Assembly: GCA_032988165.1 (NCBI GenBank)
Contig: JANTQF010000426.1
Coordinates: 1-27,049 of the forward strand
DNA: 27,049 nucleotides
DNA from: Emmonsiellopsis sp. PD_33
Lineage: Eukaryota; Ascomycota; Eurotiomycetes; Onygenales; Ajellomycetaceae
Direction of reading: 5' to 3'
This document shows positions 1-10,885 of this stretch, one piece after another; position 1 is the stretch's first letter, and each line of letters starts with the position of its first letter. The notes beneath the pieces are model-generated. The model was not told the DNA's origin. It did not search any database and was given only the letters and a program-made list of their open reading frames with translations. The position numbers and the translations under genes are program-made.

Positions 1-79
1 TGGGGGGAGGGGGGGGGGGGGGGGGGGGGGGGGGAGGGGGGGGGTGGGGGGGGGTGGGGGGAGGGGGGAGGGGGGGTGG
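1..79. repeat. G-rich low-complexity tract
   Basis: Almost pure G with scattered single A or T. It is not a TTAGGG-type telomere array. It could be a genuine G-tract or a sequencing or assembly edge effect, because it starts exactly at the window boundary. It has the composition needed for G-quadruplexes on this strand. Confidence 0.85.
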
Positions 80-276
80 CGCAAGCCGGGAGCGAGCAAA
101 GCGAGCGCCATGCGGCTTGTTCCAATTATGGATGAGTGGGCAGAAGTAAATAAGCTACATGTGATTATGCTCATAAATTTATACATATCATGTGCATAAC
201 TAACCGCCCTAGTGGGATAGCAAGGAGAGAAGGAATCCAAGCCTCTCATCAGCAATGGATGCTTTGGCTACAGACG

Positions 277-292
277 TACGGAGTACTCCGTA
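277..292. repeat. 16-bp perfect palindrome TACGGAGTACTCCGTA
   Basis: The two 8-bp halves are exact reverse complements. Related partial copies lie at 411-420, 655-670 (14 of 16 matching), 1224-1237 and 1344-1360, all in this same upstream region. This is a dispersed short inverted-repeat family. Whether it is a binding site or a mobile-repeat remnant cannot be told here. Confidence 0.85.
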
Positions 293-1479
293 GTCCAACA
301 GCTGCTGGAATCTTTTATCGCGTTTTATGCAGCTTGTCTCCAGACAGTGATAGCCGTTGAATTCCCACTTGAAACCTGAAACTCATCCATCAGCGCTCCA
401 TACGAATGAAGTACTCCGTAGTTAACTCCATAATCAATGAAAAAACCCATCAATAATAAGAAAGCAAGGATCCAATCCTGTCTATCATCATTTCTTACCT
501 TGTTAGAAAATCAAGCTTGGTCTTTCTTAAAAGTTAACCCTCTTGCTTATGGTAAAATTTGCCTTTGCCCCGGACCTGCCTGTTTCCCTCTTGTCTGACA
601 TGACAGTCCTGAGTCCTCCCATTGGCAACAACTGGGTTACTTTACCAAACTCTGTACGGAGTACTCTGCACTATGCATGCCTGCTGCCAATTGGCAGACG
701 GCGGAAGGAAGGGGCAGCGATTGCTTGGTATGCTGGGCACTGACGCCAACCGCCACATGCAAGAAAACAAAGATAGGTTGCAGGGGGGATAAAAATCATA
801 AAATCAGCGAGAGCGGCGCAAACACTGGCTTATTTATTTTTTCTTAGTTGAGGGAACTTCACCAGGGTCTGCTGGTTGGGTGGCAATCACCTTTTCTTCA
901 ACCACGGATAGGAGAGGCTCAGAAGTCAAGCGAATTATTTATGATGAAGCCCGACCGACGGCTTTCGATTTTCGTGGCGTTGTCCACAGTGCAGACTGCA
1001 GATCAGGGGTTGGGTTTGACATCACACAGAGACAGAGACCAGAGGGACCAAGCATTTTGCACCGCCTCATAATTGGGGCTAACTATTGAAGGGGGGGGGA
1101 ATCAGGGAACCAAGCGGTTTCTCGACGATGATTTGCGGAGGTTGCCCGCTGATTTGCCAGTTGAAACTTGATGGAGGCGTTGGAGGCAGAAGGGTGAGCA
1201 GGATGTTTCAGCTGTGAAGGAGAGGGAGTACTTCGTAACCTGGCCTGGATAAGGTAACTATGATATATGGCTGGAGGGTGCAGAATTGCAGCACGAAGAC
1301 AGACAGACAGACTCGATAGTCGGAGGATAGACCATGAATGGCTGCATACTCTGTAGTCCAGTAGACAGGAGCAGCCCCCTATTCCGAAAGGGAACTGCAC
1401 ACGTAACACGCCGTGGAGCCAGCCGGGCGGGCCGCTGATTGGCGGGCAGCGACGCTCGCTTCCCTTGTCCGTCTCGCCT

Positions 1480-1770
1480 GCTCAACCCCATCCAGACCTC
1501 AACCTCACCTCCTCTCCTCTCCTCTCTTCTCTCCTCTTCTCTCTGTCTTCGCTCTCTCTTCTCTCCATCCTTCTTCTCTTCTCCACGCTCCTTCTTGTCT
1601 ATCGTTGGCCCCAGGGCAGTCTCTCGTTTCCCCCGCGGCCTTCTTCGCCCGTTTCTATCGCCTGTAATCCCTCCCGCCGCACTCCGTCCGCCGGCTGTAC
1701 CACTCTCTCTGTCTTGTTTATCTATTTCTCCCCCTGCATTCACATTTCTGATTTTATTTTAATATTGCCC
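1480..1770 (+). promoter_or_regulatory. Pyrimidine-rich promoter/5' leader of the Gel gene
   Basis: A long CT-rich tract (especially 1497-1610) runs to just before the start codon at 1776. In filamentous fungi, coding-strand CT tracts next to transcription starts are common at strongly expressed genes. No clear TATA box is seen close to the gene, so the CT tract is the best candidate for the core promoter element. Confidence 0.5.
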
Positions 1771-1775
1771 CCGTC

Positions 1776-3633
1776 ATGAAGTTCTCTTCCCTCCTGGCCG
1801 GCGCCGCCTTGGTCGCCGGCTCCGCTATTGCTGCTGAGCTGGACCCGATCGTAATCAAGGTACGACCATCACACACTGAATTGGCATTGAATTCCCTCTC
1901 CCACGGCTGCTCGAAACTATATCCAGTGCTGACTTTGGCTGTTCCTTTTGCTTTCCAGGGTTCCAAATTCTTCTATAAGTCTAGTGGCAAGGAATTGTAT
2001 GTTTACCAACACCAGTTCAAACCAAATACCCTACTGACCGCAGTTTCAGTTTCATGAAAGGCGTTGCCTACCAACGTAAGGACCTCCCACAATTCCCTTC
2101 AACCGAACCGTCTTGATGGCGCCATGCTAATGGGGTTGCAGAGGAAATCTCCAGCAACGGCACCACCAATGGCTCCAACAAATACACCGATCCTCTCGCA
2201 GATGTCGAGGCCTGCACGCGCGACATCCCTCTCCTCGAGGAGCTGGAGACCAATACCATCCGTGTCTACGCCATCGACCCCAAGAAAGATCACACCGTTT
2301 GCATGAACCTGCTGCAGGAGGCCGGCATCTACGTCGTCGCTGACTTGTCTGAGCCCGCGACCTCCATCATCCGGAGTGACCCCAAGTGGAATGATGTCCT
2401 GTACGAACGCTACACTGCCGTCATTGATGAACTTGCTCCCTACTCCAACGTCATGGGCTTCTTTGCTGGCAATGAAGTCTCCAACAACAAGACCAACACT
2501 GATGCCAGCGCATTCGTCAAGGCCGCTGTTCGCGATATGAAGGCATACATGAAGCAGAAGAAATACCGTGCCATTGGTGTTGGATACGCTACCAACGACG
2601 ACGCTGATATCCGTGAGGATATGTCTGACTACTTCAACTGCAACTCCAGGGAGGAGGCAATTGATTTCTGGGGATACAACATCTACTCGTGGTGTGGCGA
2701 CTCCAGCTACACCAAGTCCGGCTACGACGTTGTCGTCAAGGAATTCTCCACCTACTCCGTCCCCGTTTTCTTCGCTGAATATGGTTGCAATGAGGTCAAG
2801 CCCCGCAAGTTCACTGACGTTGCTGCTCTCTATGGCCCCAAGATGACTCCCGTTGTCAGCGGTGGTATTGTCTACATGTATTTCCAGGAGGCCAACGAAT
2901 ACGGTACGTACTTCACACCTTCGTTCCAAAACTCCAGCTAACGTAGATAACAGGTCTTGTTGATGTCAAAGGCGACAAGGTCACCCGCCGCGCCGACTTC
3001 AAGAACCTCAAGGAGCAGATCTCCAAGGTCAACCCTACTGGTGTTAAGATGAGCGAGTACAAGCCCACCAACGATGCGCTCCAGACCTGCCCTGACAACA
3101 AAAGCTGGAAGGCCAACAAGGTCCTCCCACCCACTCCCAATAAGGACCTCTGCGGCTGCATGGTCAAGTCTCTCTCCTGCGTCGCCAAGTCCTCCATCAC
3201 CGACAAGGAGATGGGCAAGCAATTCGGCCTCGTCTGCGGCATGGGAGAGAACACCTGCGCCGGTATCTCCGCTGATGCTGAGAAGGGTGTCTACGGCGCG
3301 TACAGCATGTGCAGCCCCCGCGAGCAGCTCTCCTTTGCTTTCAACAACTACTACCAGCAACAAACCAAGGCTGGCAACGGTGACAATGCCTGCGACTTTG
3401 ATGGCAAGGCCCAGCGCCAGAGCGCCACCGAGTCCAAGGGGACCTGCGCTGACCTCATGGAGCAGGCTGGCTCCGATGGCACCGGCCAGATCACTGGTGG
3501 CCCCGGTGCGGCCTCCACCTCGTCCGGCGCTGCGTTCCCCACCGGCGTGCCTGCATTCGACTTTGGTCTGTTGAAGCTGGGCGCGTATGTGGTTAGTGCG
3601 ATGTTTGCCGGTGTTGGTGTGATTCTGCTGTAA
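1776..3633 (+). CDS. gel4: GPI-anchored 1,3-beta-glucanosyltransferase (GH72 + X8/CBM43)
   Basis: The enzyme cuts and re-ligates beta-1,3-glucan chains at the outer plasma membrane, elongating the cell-wall glucan. Five exons are inferred: 1776-1859, 1959-1996, 2050-2075, 2142-2903 and 2954-3633, giving 529 aa. Seen in the translation: a signal peptide of about 20 residues; a GH72 domain with acid/base Glu161 in GNEVSNN and nucleophile Glu262 in FAEYGCN; a Cys-rich X8 module at about residues 355-450 (CGCMVKSLSC); a Ser/Thr/Gly-rich linker; and a C-terminal hydrophobic tail (LGAYVVSAMFAGVGVILL) typical of a GPI signal. The two catalytic Glu positions and the overall length fit the family. The X8 module places it with Gel4/Gas1-type members rather than the short Gel1/Gel2 type; the exact paralogue name is inferred. 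The intron at 2076-2141 has a clear TGCTAAT branch site. Confidence 0.94.
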
Positions 3634-4851
3634 GATGTGTCAGTGTATCTATAGATAGGATAAGGGTAGTCAGTATTGACGACAAAGGGGCGTGTGTTAA
3701 TTCTGCGCAGCAATACAATAGCAAATTGTTTGGGCTGGGATTTTTCTTTGGTTCTTTTTTCCTCCCTCATTTGTTTCTATCCTTGTGTTTTTAACGAGGT
3801 GTTTTTTGTGTTCTTATTTCCCGGAACCAGGCGCCGCCTGCATGAATAACTTACCTTGCCTAGTCTAGTCAGATAATTCACCACGGATAGGATAGGGATA
3901 ATGAAAGTTGCTCCTTTAGTTCCTTTTTCGTCTTCATGTTGATATCTCGTGTCGATGGGGTTGTGCAGAAGATGGGGGTTTGTTATCCTAGATATATTCT
4001 TCTAGCTATCTAACATAAACTATTGCTTTGGAAAGATGAGGATATATATATATATATGATTTTAAATATACATACATGTCTGGCTAATTTGGAATTTGTT
4101 CGGTTATTTATCCACTGGGACAGAGCGGATGGTGTGGGTTTGAGTGAAGGGGGGAATCTCGATGCAGATGCATAGTTATGTTATGTGTCATGATAGAGAA
4201 CTATGGCCTGCTGGCTATGGACGGTTGGTTCTGTTCTTGCTGAGGATGAGGATAGAGAGAGAGGAGCTTGGGGAAGGGGAAAGGGACCTCGGGAGGGTCG
4301 ACGTCGTTCAGAGAGTGTGGGTGTGGGAGGGCAGATATATCTGCAGCTGTTGTTAGATAGAGCTGGTATGTATCCACGAATATGACACCCCACGACGAAT
4401 CTGATTATTGTACAGATAGCTCATCTGTTTTACAATAATCTTCCCACCATCTAAATCCCACCATCTACCAACATAAGATTTACCGTGCTATTTCCGGGTT
4501 CACAATACATATCCAGTTCAGGATATTTAGCTGTTGGCCCTCCGCCGTTCCCCCGCCAACCACCCTGCACCAAACAACCCTGCACACACAACCTCCCCCA
4601 AAACCTCCAGCTGCACACTGAAGTCGACGGAAAATCCAGCGCCACTCACTGTAGAAGAACTGCGCGCGCGTGCGTGGGGGTGTTGAACACACATCCATTC
4701 ATCCTCCCGGGTAAGCTCACGATTATTTAACTATATGCCAATCAATTGAGCGTATAGTAAATACTAACCGACCCATCGCATCGCAGGTTTGTTTACCTAT
4801 CCTTAACCTATATACCTATATACATCCACGCACGAACAGCTTATATAAGTG
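3634..4851. other. Intergenic: Gel 3' region and SprT-gene promoter/leader
   Basis: AT-rich 3' sequence follows the Gel stop, including an (AT)n run near 4044-4057. No gene is supported; open frames of 60-80 codons on both strands lack any recognisable domain. The distal part contains a probable 5' UTR intron of the next gene. Confidence 0.6.
4711..4786 (+). other. Probable 5' UTR intron of the SprT-like gene
   Basis: Donor GTAAGC at 4711, a perfect TACTAAC branch box at 4762-4768 and acceptor CGCAG ending at 4786 form a textbook 76-nt fungal intron. It ends 65 bp before the start codon at 4852. Splicing does not join an upstream coding frame to the gene: the frame entering from upstream meets a stop soon after the junction. 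It is therefore most likely in the 5' UTR. Confidence 0.65.
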
Positions 4852-7373
4852 ATGGCCCGCCTCAACGGCCCCGGCGCCAAGATGGCGCCCATAATCATCC
4901 ATGATGATGGAGATGATGGCCGTTGTGACGATGTCGTCGTCCCTTCTTCTTCCTCTTCTTCTTCTTCTACACGGAAGAATAACAATACTACGAAGAAGAA
5001 GATCCTCCAGTCAACCACCCAGACACCTAATGGCCGACGACAACAACGACAACAACATCAGCGGAATGACAACAAGTTGACTACCTCTGCATCCGCATCC
5101 GCATCCGCGAGTACAAGCACACGAACCTCACTCACAGACAACTCTACCCCGGGCCCAGGCCCCGGCACCGGCACCGCCCCCCGTCGCCGCCATCACCTCG
5201 GCCACCGCCATACAAATTCCCTCCTCCTGCCCCTCCCAGCCACGACGGTTCGATATGATGGATCAACCCAGGGTCGTGGGTTGGAGGATATTGAGAATGC
5301 GCCGTTGCCGGAGCAGTTGGAGGAGTATAAATATGGGAGTGAGAATGGGGGTGGGAGGGGGAGGGGGAGTGGGAGTGGGAGGGTTGCAGGGGCGATGGAG
5401 GCGACGGAGAGGGTTTCAGAACAGGAGTCGGAGAGGGGGAAGTATAGTGATTGGAGGGGTGTAGGGGATTCAGAGGAGGATGAGGATGAGGATGAGGAGG
5501 GAAAGGGGTCGATGGGGAGGGGAAGGGGGAAGGGGAAGCGAAGGGAAATGGACCGGGAAAGTAATAGCAGCGATGATGACGAATTTGACTCTCTTGACGA
5601 CTTCATTGTGGGAGATGATGAGGATATCAGCTATTTCGAGGAGGATTCTGAACTTGCCGGAGCGAGTGGAGGTGAAAGTGAGGAGGAAGAGGAGGTTTTA
5701 TTCACCAAGCCTAAGCCTAGGTCGTCGCCTAGGAAGCTGTTCAGGGGTATAACACCGAAAAGTGCGCTGCGCAACCAGAATAACAATGTGGCTGGGGGAA
5801 GTAAGGGCAACAACACATCTGTATCTATGGGATCTTCTAGGCCAGACCTGTTGCCGTTGCAGTCTACGCTACTTTCTGAGGATGAGAGTGGTGGTGATGT
5901 TGACTCTGGTCTCCTGAAATTCGATCTCAAGCCTACTTCACTGTCCAATTCCTCTTCAAAGTCCCCGAAGAAGCGCCAGGGCAAAGGGAAGGACTCTGGG
6001 TGTTTAGATATGAGTGATATGCAGGCGTAAGTCACTTCGCCCCTATTTCTCAGTTGGCTGATATCACCCACCTAACAGAACAACACAGCTCCCTACCAGA
6101 CCCAGATTCCGAACCAAAACCACCACCAAATACAGAGAAGAGAGTAACAATCACTACCCCCCCATCCAGCCCATCAAAGCCCCGCCTTGGCTCTCCGTCC
6201 AAGAACAAGAACCGCATTCCCCCATCCCCTCACCGCCCCAGCATAGACGCCTTCTGGAGTCAAGACGTCATCAACGAGTGGAACGATCAGTATTCGCCCC
6301 GCAAAATGGGCACGCCAGGAAGGCGTGGAATTCATAGGTTCCTGATGGATTCGGATTTAGAAGAGACCTCCCCCCTTTCATCATCATCGCCATCACCATC
6401 CTCGTCACCGACTAAAAAGAGCCCTGCAAAGCGCAGCCCAACCAAAAGCCCGACAAAATCCTCTCTAGCAGCCGCCGCGGCAGCTGAAAAGCGTGCTGCA
6501 GCCGCGAGGAAGCGAGAGTTTGATGAGCAGAAAGTTGCGCTGGCTGAGGACTTTTTAAAAGTGCTTGATGATAGTATGACGGGTGGGGAGGTGCAGAGGC
6601 TTGCGGCGCCCACGGGCGGTGTGAAGATTGTCTGGTCGAATAAGCTGAATACTACGGCTGGTAGGGCAAATTGGAAGCGAGAGGCGGCGGTTAGGAAGGG
6701 GGGTTTGACGTCGTCATATGGACTATTGCAGGAGAAGGGCAAGCAGGTGGTTGTTATTGGAGATGATAGCGACAATGCGAAATCCACATCTTCCACCAGC
6801 AGCGGGAATGGTAGTAACAAACCCACCACCACCACCACACCACCACCATCATCATTACTACCACCCACAGACATCCTCCTCGCCCCCATCCGCCACCATG
6901 CAACCATTGAACTCGCCAGCAAAATAATCGACACCCGCGCCCGCCTCCTCAACACCCTCGCCCACGAATACTGCCATCTAACAAACTTCATGATCTCCAA
7001 CGTGCGCAACAACCCGCACGGCACCAGCTTTAAAAACTGGGCGACCAAGTGCGAAGCGGCGCTGGAGGGCCATGCGCTGTATGGCGGTGGCCAGGTGAAG
7101 GTTACCACTAGACACTCGTATCAGATAAATTGGAGGTATTTGTGGTGTTGTGAGAGGTGTGGGTGTGAGTATGGACGGCACTCGAAGAGTATTGATACGG
7201 GGAAGAGCCGGTGTGGGAGGGAGGGGTGTAAGGGGGTGCTGGTGCAGGTTCGGCCGAAGCCGAGGGGGAAGGGGAAGAAGGGGGAGGGGAAGGGGATGGA
7301 GACGGAGAAGGAGAAGGAGGTGGAGGGGGTTACGGTAGGGATTGGGAGGGTGGAGTTGGAATTGGATCTGTAG
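4852..7373 (+). CDS. SprT-like (GCNA/Spartan-type) zinc metalloprotease with long acidic disordered N-terminus
   Basis: Two exons are inferred, 4852-6026 and 6089-7373, giving 819 aa. The 62-nt intron has a CTAAC branch at 6072-6076. The acceptor at 6088 is the only nearby AG that keeps the frame open and continuous. The start is the ATG at 4852; the preceding in-frame GTG is not needed. Residues 1 to about 530 are low-complexity: poly-Ser, Ser-Ala, Gly-Arg and Glu/Asp-rich blocks. The SprT domain follows from about 560, with WSNKLNTTAGRA, then HEYCH at 684-688 (zinc ligands and catalytic Glu). A zinc ribbon has Cys746, Cys749, Cys767 and Cys772. The tail is Lys/Gly-rich. SprT proteases of the Spartan/GCNA/Wss1 type act on DNA-protein crosslinks in the nucleus; the acidic Ser-rich N-terminus suggests GCNA. 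Fungal relatives are sometimes labelled HMG-box proteins, but I see no HMG box. Confidence 0.87.
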
Positions 7374-8372
7374 TTGTTTTGTGTATTTGGATTGAGAGTG
7401 TTGTGTTGTCCTGGAATGTGGTTTATGATTGATTGATTGACTGGCTATTTATGCAGTTTTGAATATGGTGAGGGGAGGAAGCCGACGATTCATGGATGGA
7501 TGGATTGATGATCATACCTACATACCCCCCTTCAACCCCATTAAATGTCCTGTCAAAAAAAAAAGGGGAGCGTCATGACATTAGCGTTCTACTTTTTTTT
7601 AATTTCTTTCCTTTGCTTTCTTTCATCCTTTTCTATACCTCCTCTTGAGTTAATACCCACCAAGTGCTCTCCTCTGTTTATTTCCTAGCAAAGCAAGCAA
7701 GCATCTAATTGGATTTTTTTTAAATCACTTGATTACTGTCTACTACCTTCTCCATACGTAGCCAGCCATACCACAGTTGATGCTATGGGCGGGTCAATTA
7801 TACATACGTTACAGGCACCTATTTGCTTCCTACGATTCTCCCCTCGGGATCTTAGCCCCCTTTCCAGGTTTTTTTCTCAGCTGATAAGTTCCTAATTCTT
7901 GAAGGATTGATATTTGATTTCTATATAACTACCCTATCTATTCTAAGTATACTAAGCTAACCTATTTGTTTATTTTAACGCTCAATCAAAAGAAGAAGAA
8001 GAAGAAGAAGAAGAAGAAGAAGAAGAAAAGAAAAGAAGACAAAGGAAAAGGAGTAAGCAAATGACGAAACCCGAGTTTCCCCTTCGGCTTATCCCGGATC
8101 CCCTCAACCTCCCCTTCTTTTGTTTCCTTTTGGGATTTGATTCCACCAAACATATAATATCGCCAGACATACCCATTTTTATAGGATATGGCTTCTATGC
8201 CCCCCTCATTCTTTCCCATCCTCCATGCATAATAACTAATCGCCAATGAAAAGTTAAATACCCTCTTCATTACCCCGTTCTTCCCTACATAGAACCCCCC
8301 CACCCACCTCCCCTTTCGGAAAAAGCCATCATCCATCCCTTTCCATTCTTCAAGTCCAACCCCCTTAACTCC
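7374..8372. other. Intergenic between two convergent genes
   Basis: No gene is seen. It holds an A-rich run near 7555-7564, T-rich tracts and a GAA microsatellite. The SprT gene ends at its left and mog1 ends at its right, so both 3' UTRs should lie here. Confidence 0.6.
7990..8027. repeat. (AAG)n microsatellite, about 12 units
   Basis: A perfect trinucleotide run of about 38 bp in the 3' intergenic space between the SprT-like gene and mog1. It is followed by more A/G-rich sequence. Confidence 0.9.
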
Positions 8373-9682
8373 CTAAACAAACAATCCATAATCCCGAATC
8401 TCAAAAGAGTCCACGATCCTCCCCATGGCTTCATGGGCAAACATCTCCTCCCTCGCCACCGCCGCTGGATCCCCACCACTCTCCAACACCGCATGCGGCA
8501 CCACAATGTACACGATGATATCTGTGCTTTTCTCCTTTAGCCGGATGAGTAGGAAGTGGCATGTTGACGTTTCCCCTGTGCCGGGTGGTGCAGCAGTTGC
8601 TGATAGTGCGGCTGATATGCCTTGTGGTTGCTGTTGTTGTTGGTGATAACGGGGTCGGGAGGTAAGTAGTGCCTGCGCGAGGTAGGCGGGGGCGTTGGGG
8701 ATTTTGGGCAGGTTGATGGGTCGTGGGGCGTCGAGGATTTCGTAGCTGTCGCCGCTTACTTCGCAGAGTTCGTGGAGGTGGTGGGCGGCTGCGGTTAGGT
8801 CTTGGGTTAGGGGGTCGTTGATGTTTGTGTTTGCGAGGGATTGAGTGGTTGGCTGGGTTGGGATTGCGGATGCTGATGAGGAGGAGGCAATTGCGGGTTG
8901 CGATTGCAGTTGTTCTTGGAGTTGTTGCGGGTCGAGTTCGAGACGCTCGGTGATTTCGGTCAGGATGTTTGTGTGCGTTGTGTTGGACATGAAGGCCTCT
9001 TGGTTATCTGGGACGGGGCGCATGTCGCTGTTTGAGATTTTAATCCCAGGGGAGTGGTTTATTAGCTTTCATTCTTTCATAATATGATCTAAGCATATAA
9101 AAGGCGTAGGATAGACGGATATGCAGATGGAGAATAGGGGGAGCGGAGAATATAGGAGGAAGATGTTAGGGCAATTCTATCGAGGCCACGGAGCAATCCC
9201 ATGATCCCTTGGGAAATTGGCCTGCTTAATGGAGATATCACATATATTGATACATGATAATATCTTTCCCCATGAAGCATACCCTCTTCACATTCCGATA
9301 TCTTTCAATTAAACGGGATTGGCACGTTATAGAGACGTCACTCCGAGGAGATGAAGCCCCGCATATCAACGTACGCAAAAGAAAAGAAAATGCATAGAGA
9401 TGAGCATATATAGCAACCCCTGGCTGCATCTTGCAGCGGAAGGCATCTCCTATCCAAACATAAAGCACCAAGTATACAACAGCCGCGAACACACACTGCG
9501 TAGAACAAGAATAGAAAATCATGCAATGAAGTCTCGGTGAAAATTAACATAAAACAGACATAGCCATGGGATAATTGGAAAATTGAAAAATATTTCCCTC
9601 CTTACCTAACATCCAGCCATCCATCAGGCAACTCCGCGACAATCGCGCCGCCAAATAGTTCGGTTGGAGAGAACGTAGCCAT
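8373..9682 (-). CDS. mog1: Ran guanine-nucleotide release factor Mog1
   Basis: Mog1 binds the nuclear GTPase Ran and promotes nucleotide release, supporting nuclear import. Two exons on the minus strand are inferred: 9682-9606 and 9027-8373, giving 243 aa. Exon 1 encodes MATFSPTELFGGAIV followed by an AELPDGWLDV stretch. Exon 2 continues with SDMRPVPDNQEAF. The junction codon AG|C and the match to the Mog1 pattern (GGAI, LP-GW-DVSD, R-VPDNQE-F) fix the splice. The intron has donor GTAAGG, a GCTAAT branch and acceptor CAG, but is about 578 nt, roughly ten times the usual size here. A Ser/Thr/Gln-rich insert (about residues 60-90) and a Gln-rich patch are extra to the compact fold. The C-terminus ends with a conserved-looking EIRDYGLFV. 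Confidence 0.92.
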
Positions 9683-10885
9683 AATTCTTTCTTTCTTTCT
9701 TTCTTTCTTTCTGTCGTAGGATTCTTCCGGTCTTGCGAAGATGTGCTTGAGGTTTGTTCGCCGTACCGGAACCAAGTTGATATCAGAGCTTTCTGCCCAG
9801 GAGACAAAGCAAATTTGTTCAACCCGAAACGGAGAGGCGATATAAAACAACAGCGAATCTGTCCCTCTCTTGTTGGAAAATTTGCTTCAGTTGGCGGAAT
9901 ATATACGTGCCGTCGTGGAGGGAAAGCAGGCTTTTATGCAATTTGGGTTTGACAGAACCGAGGGGTTCAAAAGCCGAGAAACCCAGGTACTGACAAGGCC
10001 ACTGCCCTAAGGAGTTCAGGCAGGCAGGCAGACGGGTACCTGGCGGGTAGATATATGAAGAGCCTGAGGAGTTTTGTTGCCTGGAGGGGCAATGAAACAA
10101 GGCGGGGTGTTTCTGTTCGCTCTTTTCTTGTGTTGGGCGTATTATTCAGCTCCCCTTTTCAGTTTATCGGTTAGAATTTGCGAATCGCATGTGGGCGAAA
10201 GGTAAGAAGTATTGTATATATGGGTTGGAGGCTGGTGGTGAAATCAATGGTTGGAGTTGAGTCGGAGTTGGGCATTCGAAAAATAAAAAGAAGGTTAAGG
10301 CATCAATTTCCGGCAACTACGTCAGTGGGTTCGCGGTGTTGGTTTTTTTGCGACACAACACTGTTACAGTACGAGCAATAGCAATGGGACATTAGAAAGC
10401 TACTGGGGATATTTACTCAATCAATGTCAAAATATTTAATATATAGTCAAATTATATTTCACGTTGCGTTTCAAGATGCAGCACATCTGGCGGCTTTGGT
10501 AAATGACAACGCCAGCCCCGAACTTGCCGGGAATGCAAGTAATCGAAGCCAAGCCAGTTTTAACCAGAGCAAGCGGCGCGACTAGTTAGGTGGTCGCCTG
10601 CTAAAAGGCATCAAATCGAATTTGGAAATAATAGACGCTGGCCTTCGATAAATGGACGCGATGGCTACGACACGAAGGACCTAGGCCTCCTAGTACCCCG
10701 TGTTCTGCCTTCTCACCGAAAAATTTACCCAAAAATAGCCATCGAGAAGTTCAAACAAGATCCACGAATGGAAAGTCGCTATAATCCGACATAAAAAGCC
10801 TTTGATATCCGATCGACAGTAGCGAATCCTACAAGGAACAACCGGGAACGAGGGGGGGATATAAATCTGCACATTGTCGACATAA
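9683..10885. other. Intergenic: mog1 5' region and NYN-gene 3' region
   Basis: No gene is recognised. A CTTT tetranucleotide run abuts the mog1 start, and an AT-rich segment lies near 10420-10465. The open frames are short and without domains. Confidence 0.55.
9685..9712. repeat. (CTTT)7 microsatellite in the mog1 5' leader
   Basis: Reads as (AAAG)n on the mog1 strand and ends only a few bases before the ATG at 9682-9680. It should therefore be transcribed as part of the 5' UTR. Length variation here could alter the leader. Confidence 0.85.

Larger units (their letters stand above)
80..1775. other. Intergenic region upstream of the glucanosyltransferase gene
   Basis: No convincing gene is present; the open frames are short, overlapping and without recognisable domains. 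The stretch holds a family of short palindromic sequences related to TACGGAGTACTCCGTA, a G9 run near 1091-1099, and a long pyrimidine tract just before the next start codon. Confidence 0.6.

Noticed and set aside
1..79. Telomere end
   Set aside because: No TTAGGG/CCCTAA repeat units are present; the tract is G with random interruptions.
1083..1743. Overlapping open frames on both strands upstream of the Gel gene
   Set aside because: They are produced by the CT-rich leader and have no domains.
2041..2049. Alternative splice acceptor at 2043 for Gel exon 3
   Set aside because: It keeps the frame but would insert two extra residues before the FMKGVAYQ strand; the acceptor at 2049 gives the family-like sequence.
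2099..2929. 276-codon open frame on the minus strand
   Set aside because: It lies exactly antisense to the Gel catalytic domain and reflects C-ending codons of the real gene; no domain is recognisable.
6051..6078. Acceptors at 6053 and 6078 for the SprT-gene intron
   Set aside because: The first runs into a stop almost at once and the second shifts the frame; 6088 keeps the frame open to the metalloprotease domain.
6332..7108. 258-codon minus-strand frame
   Set aside because: It is antisense to the SprT domain, is low-complexity, and is explained by the real gene's codon bias.
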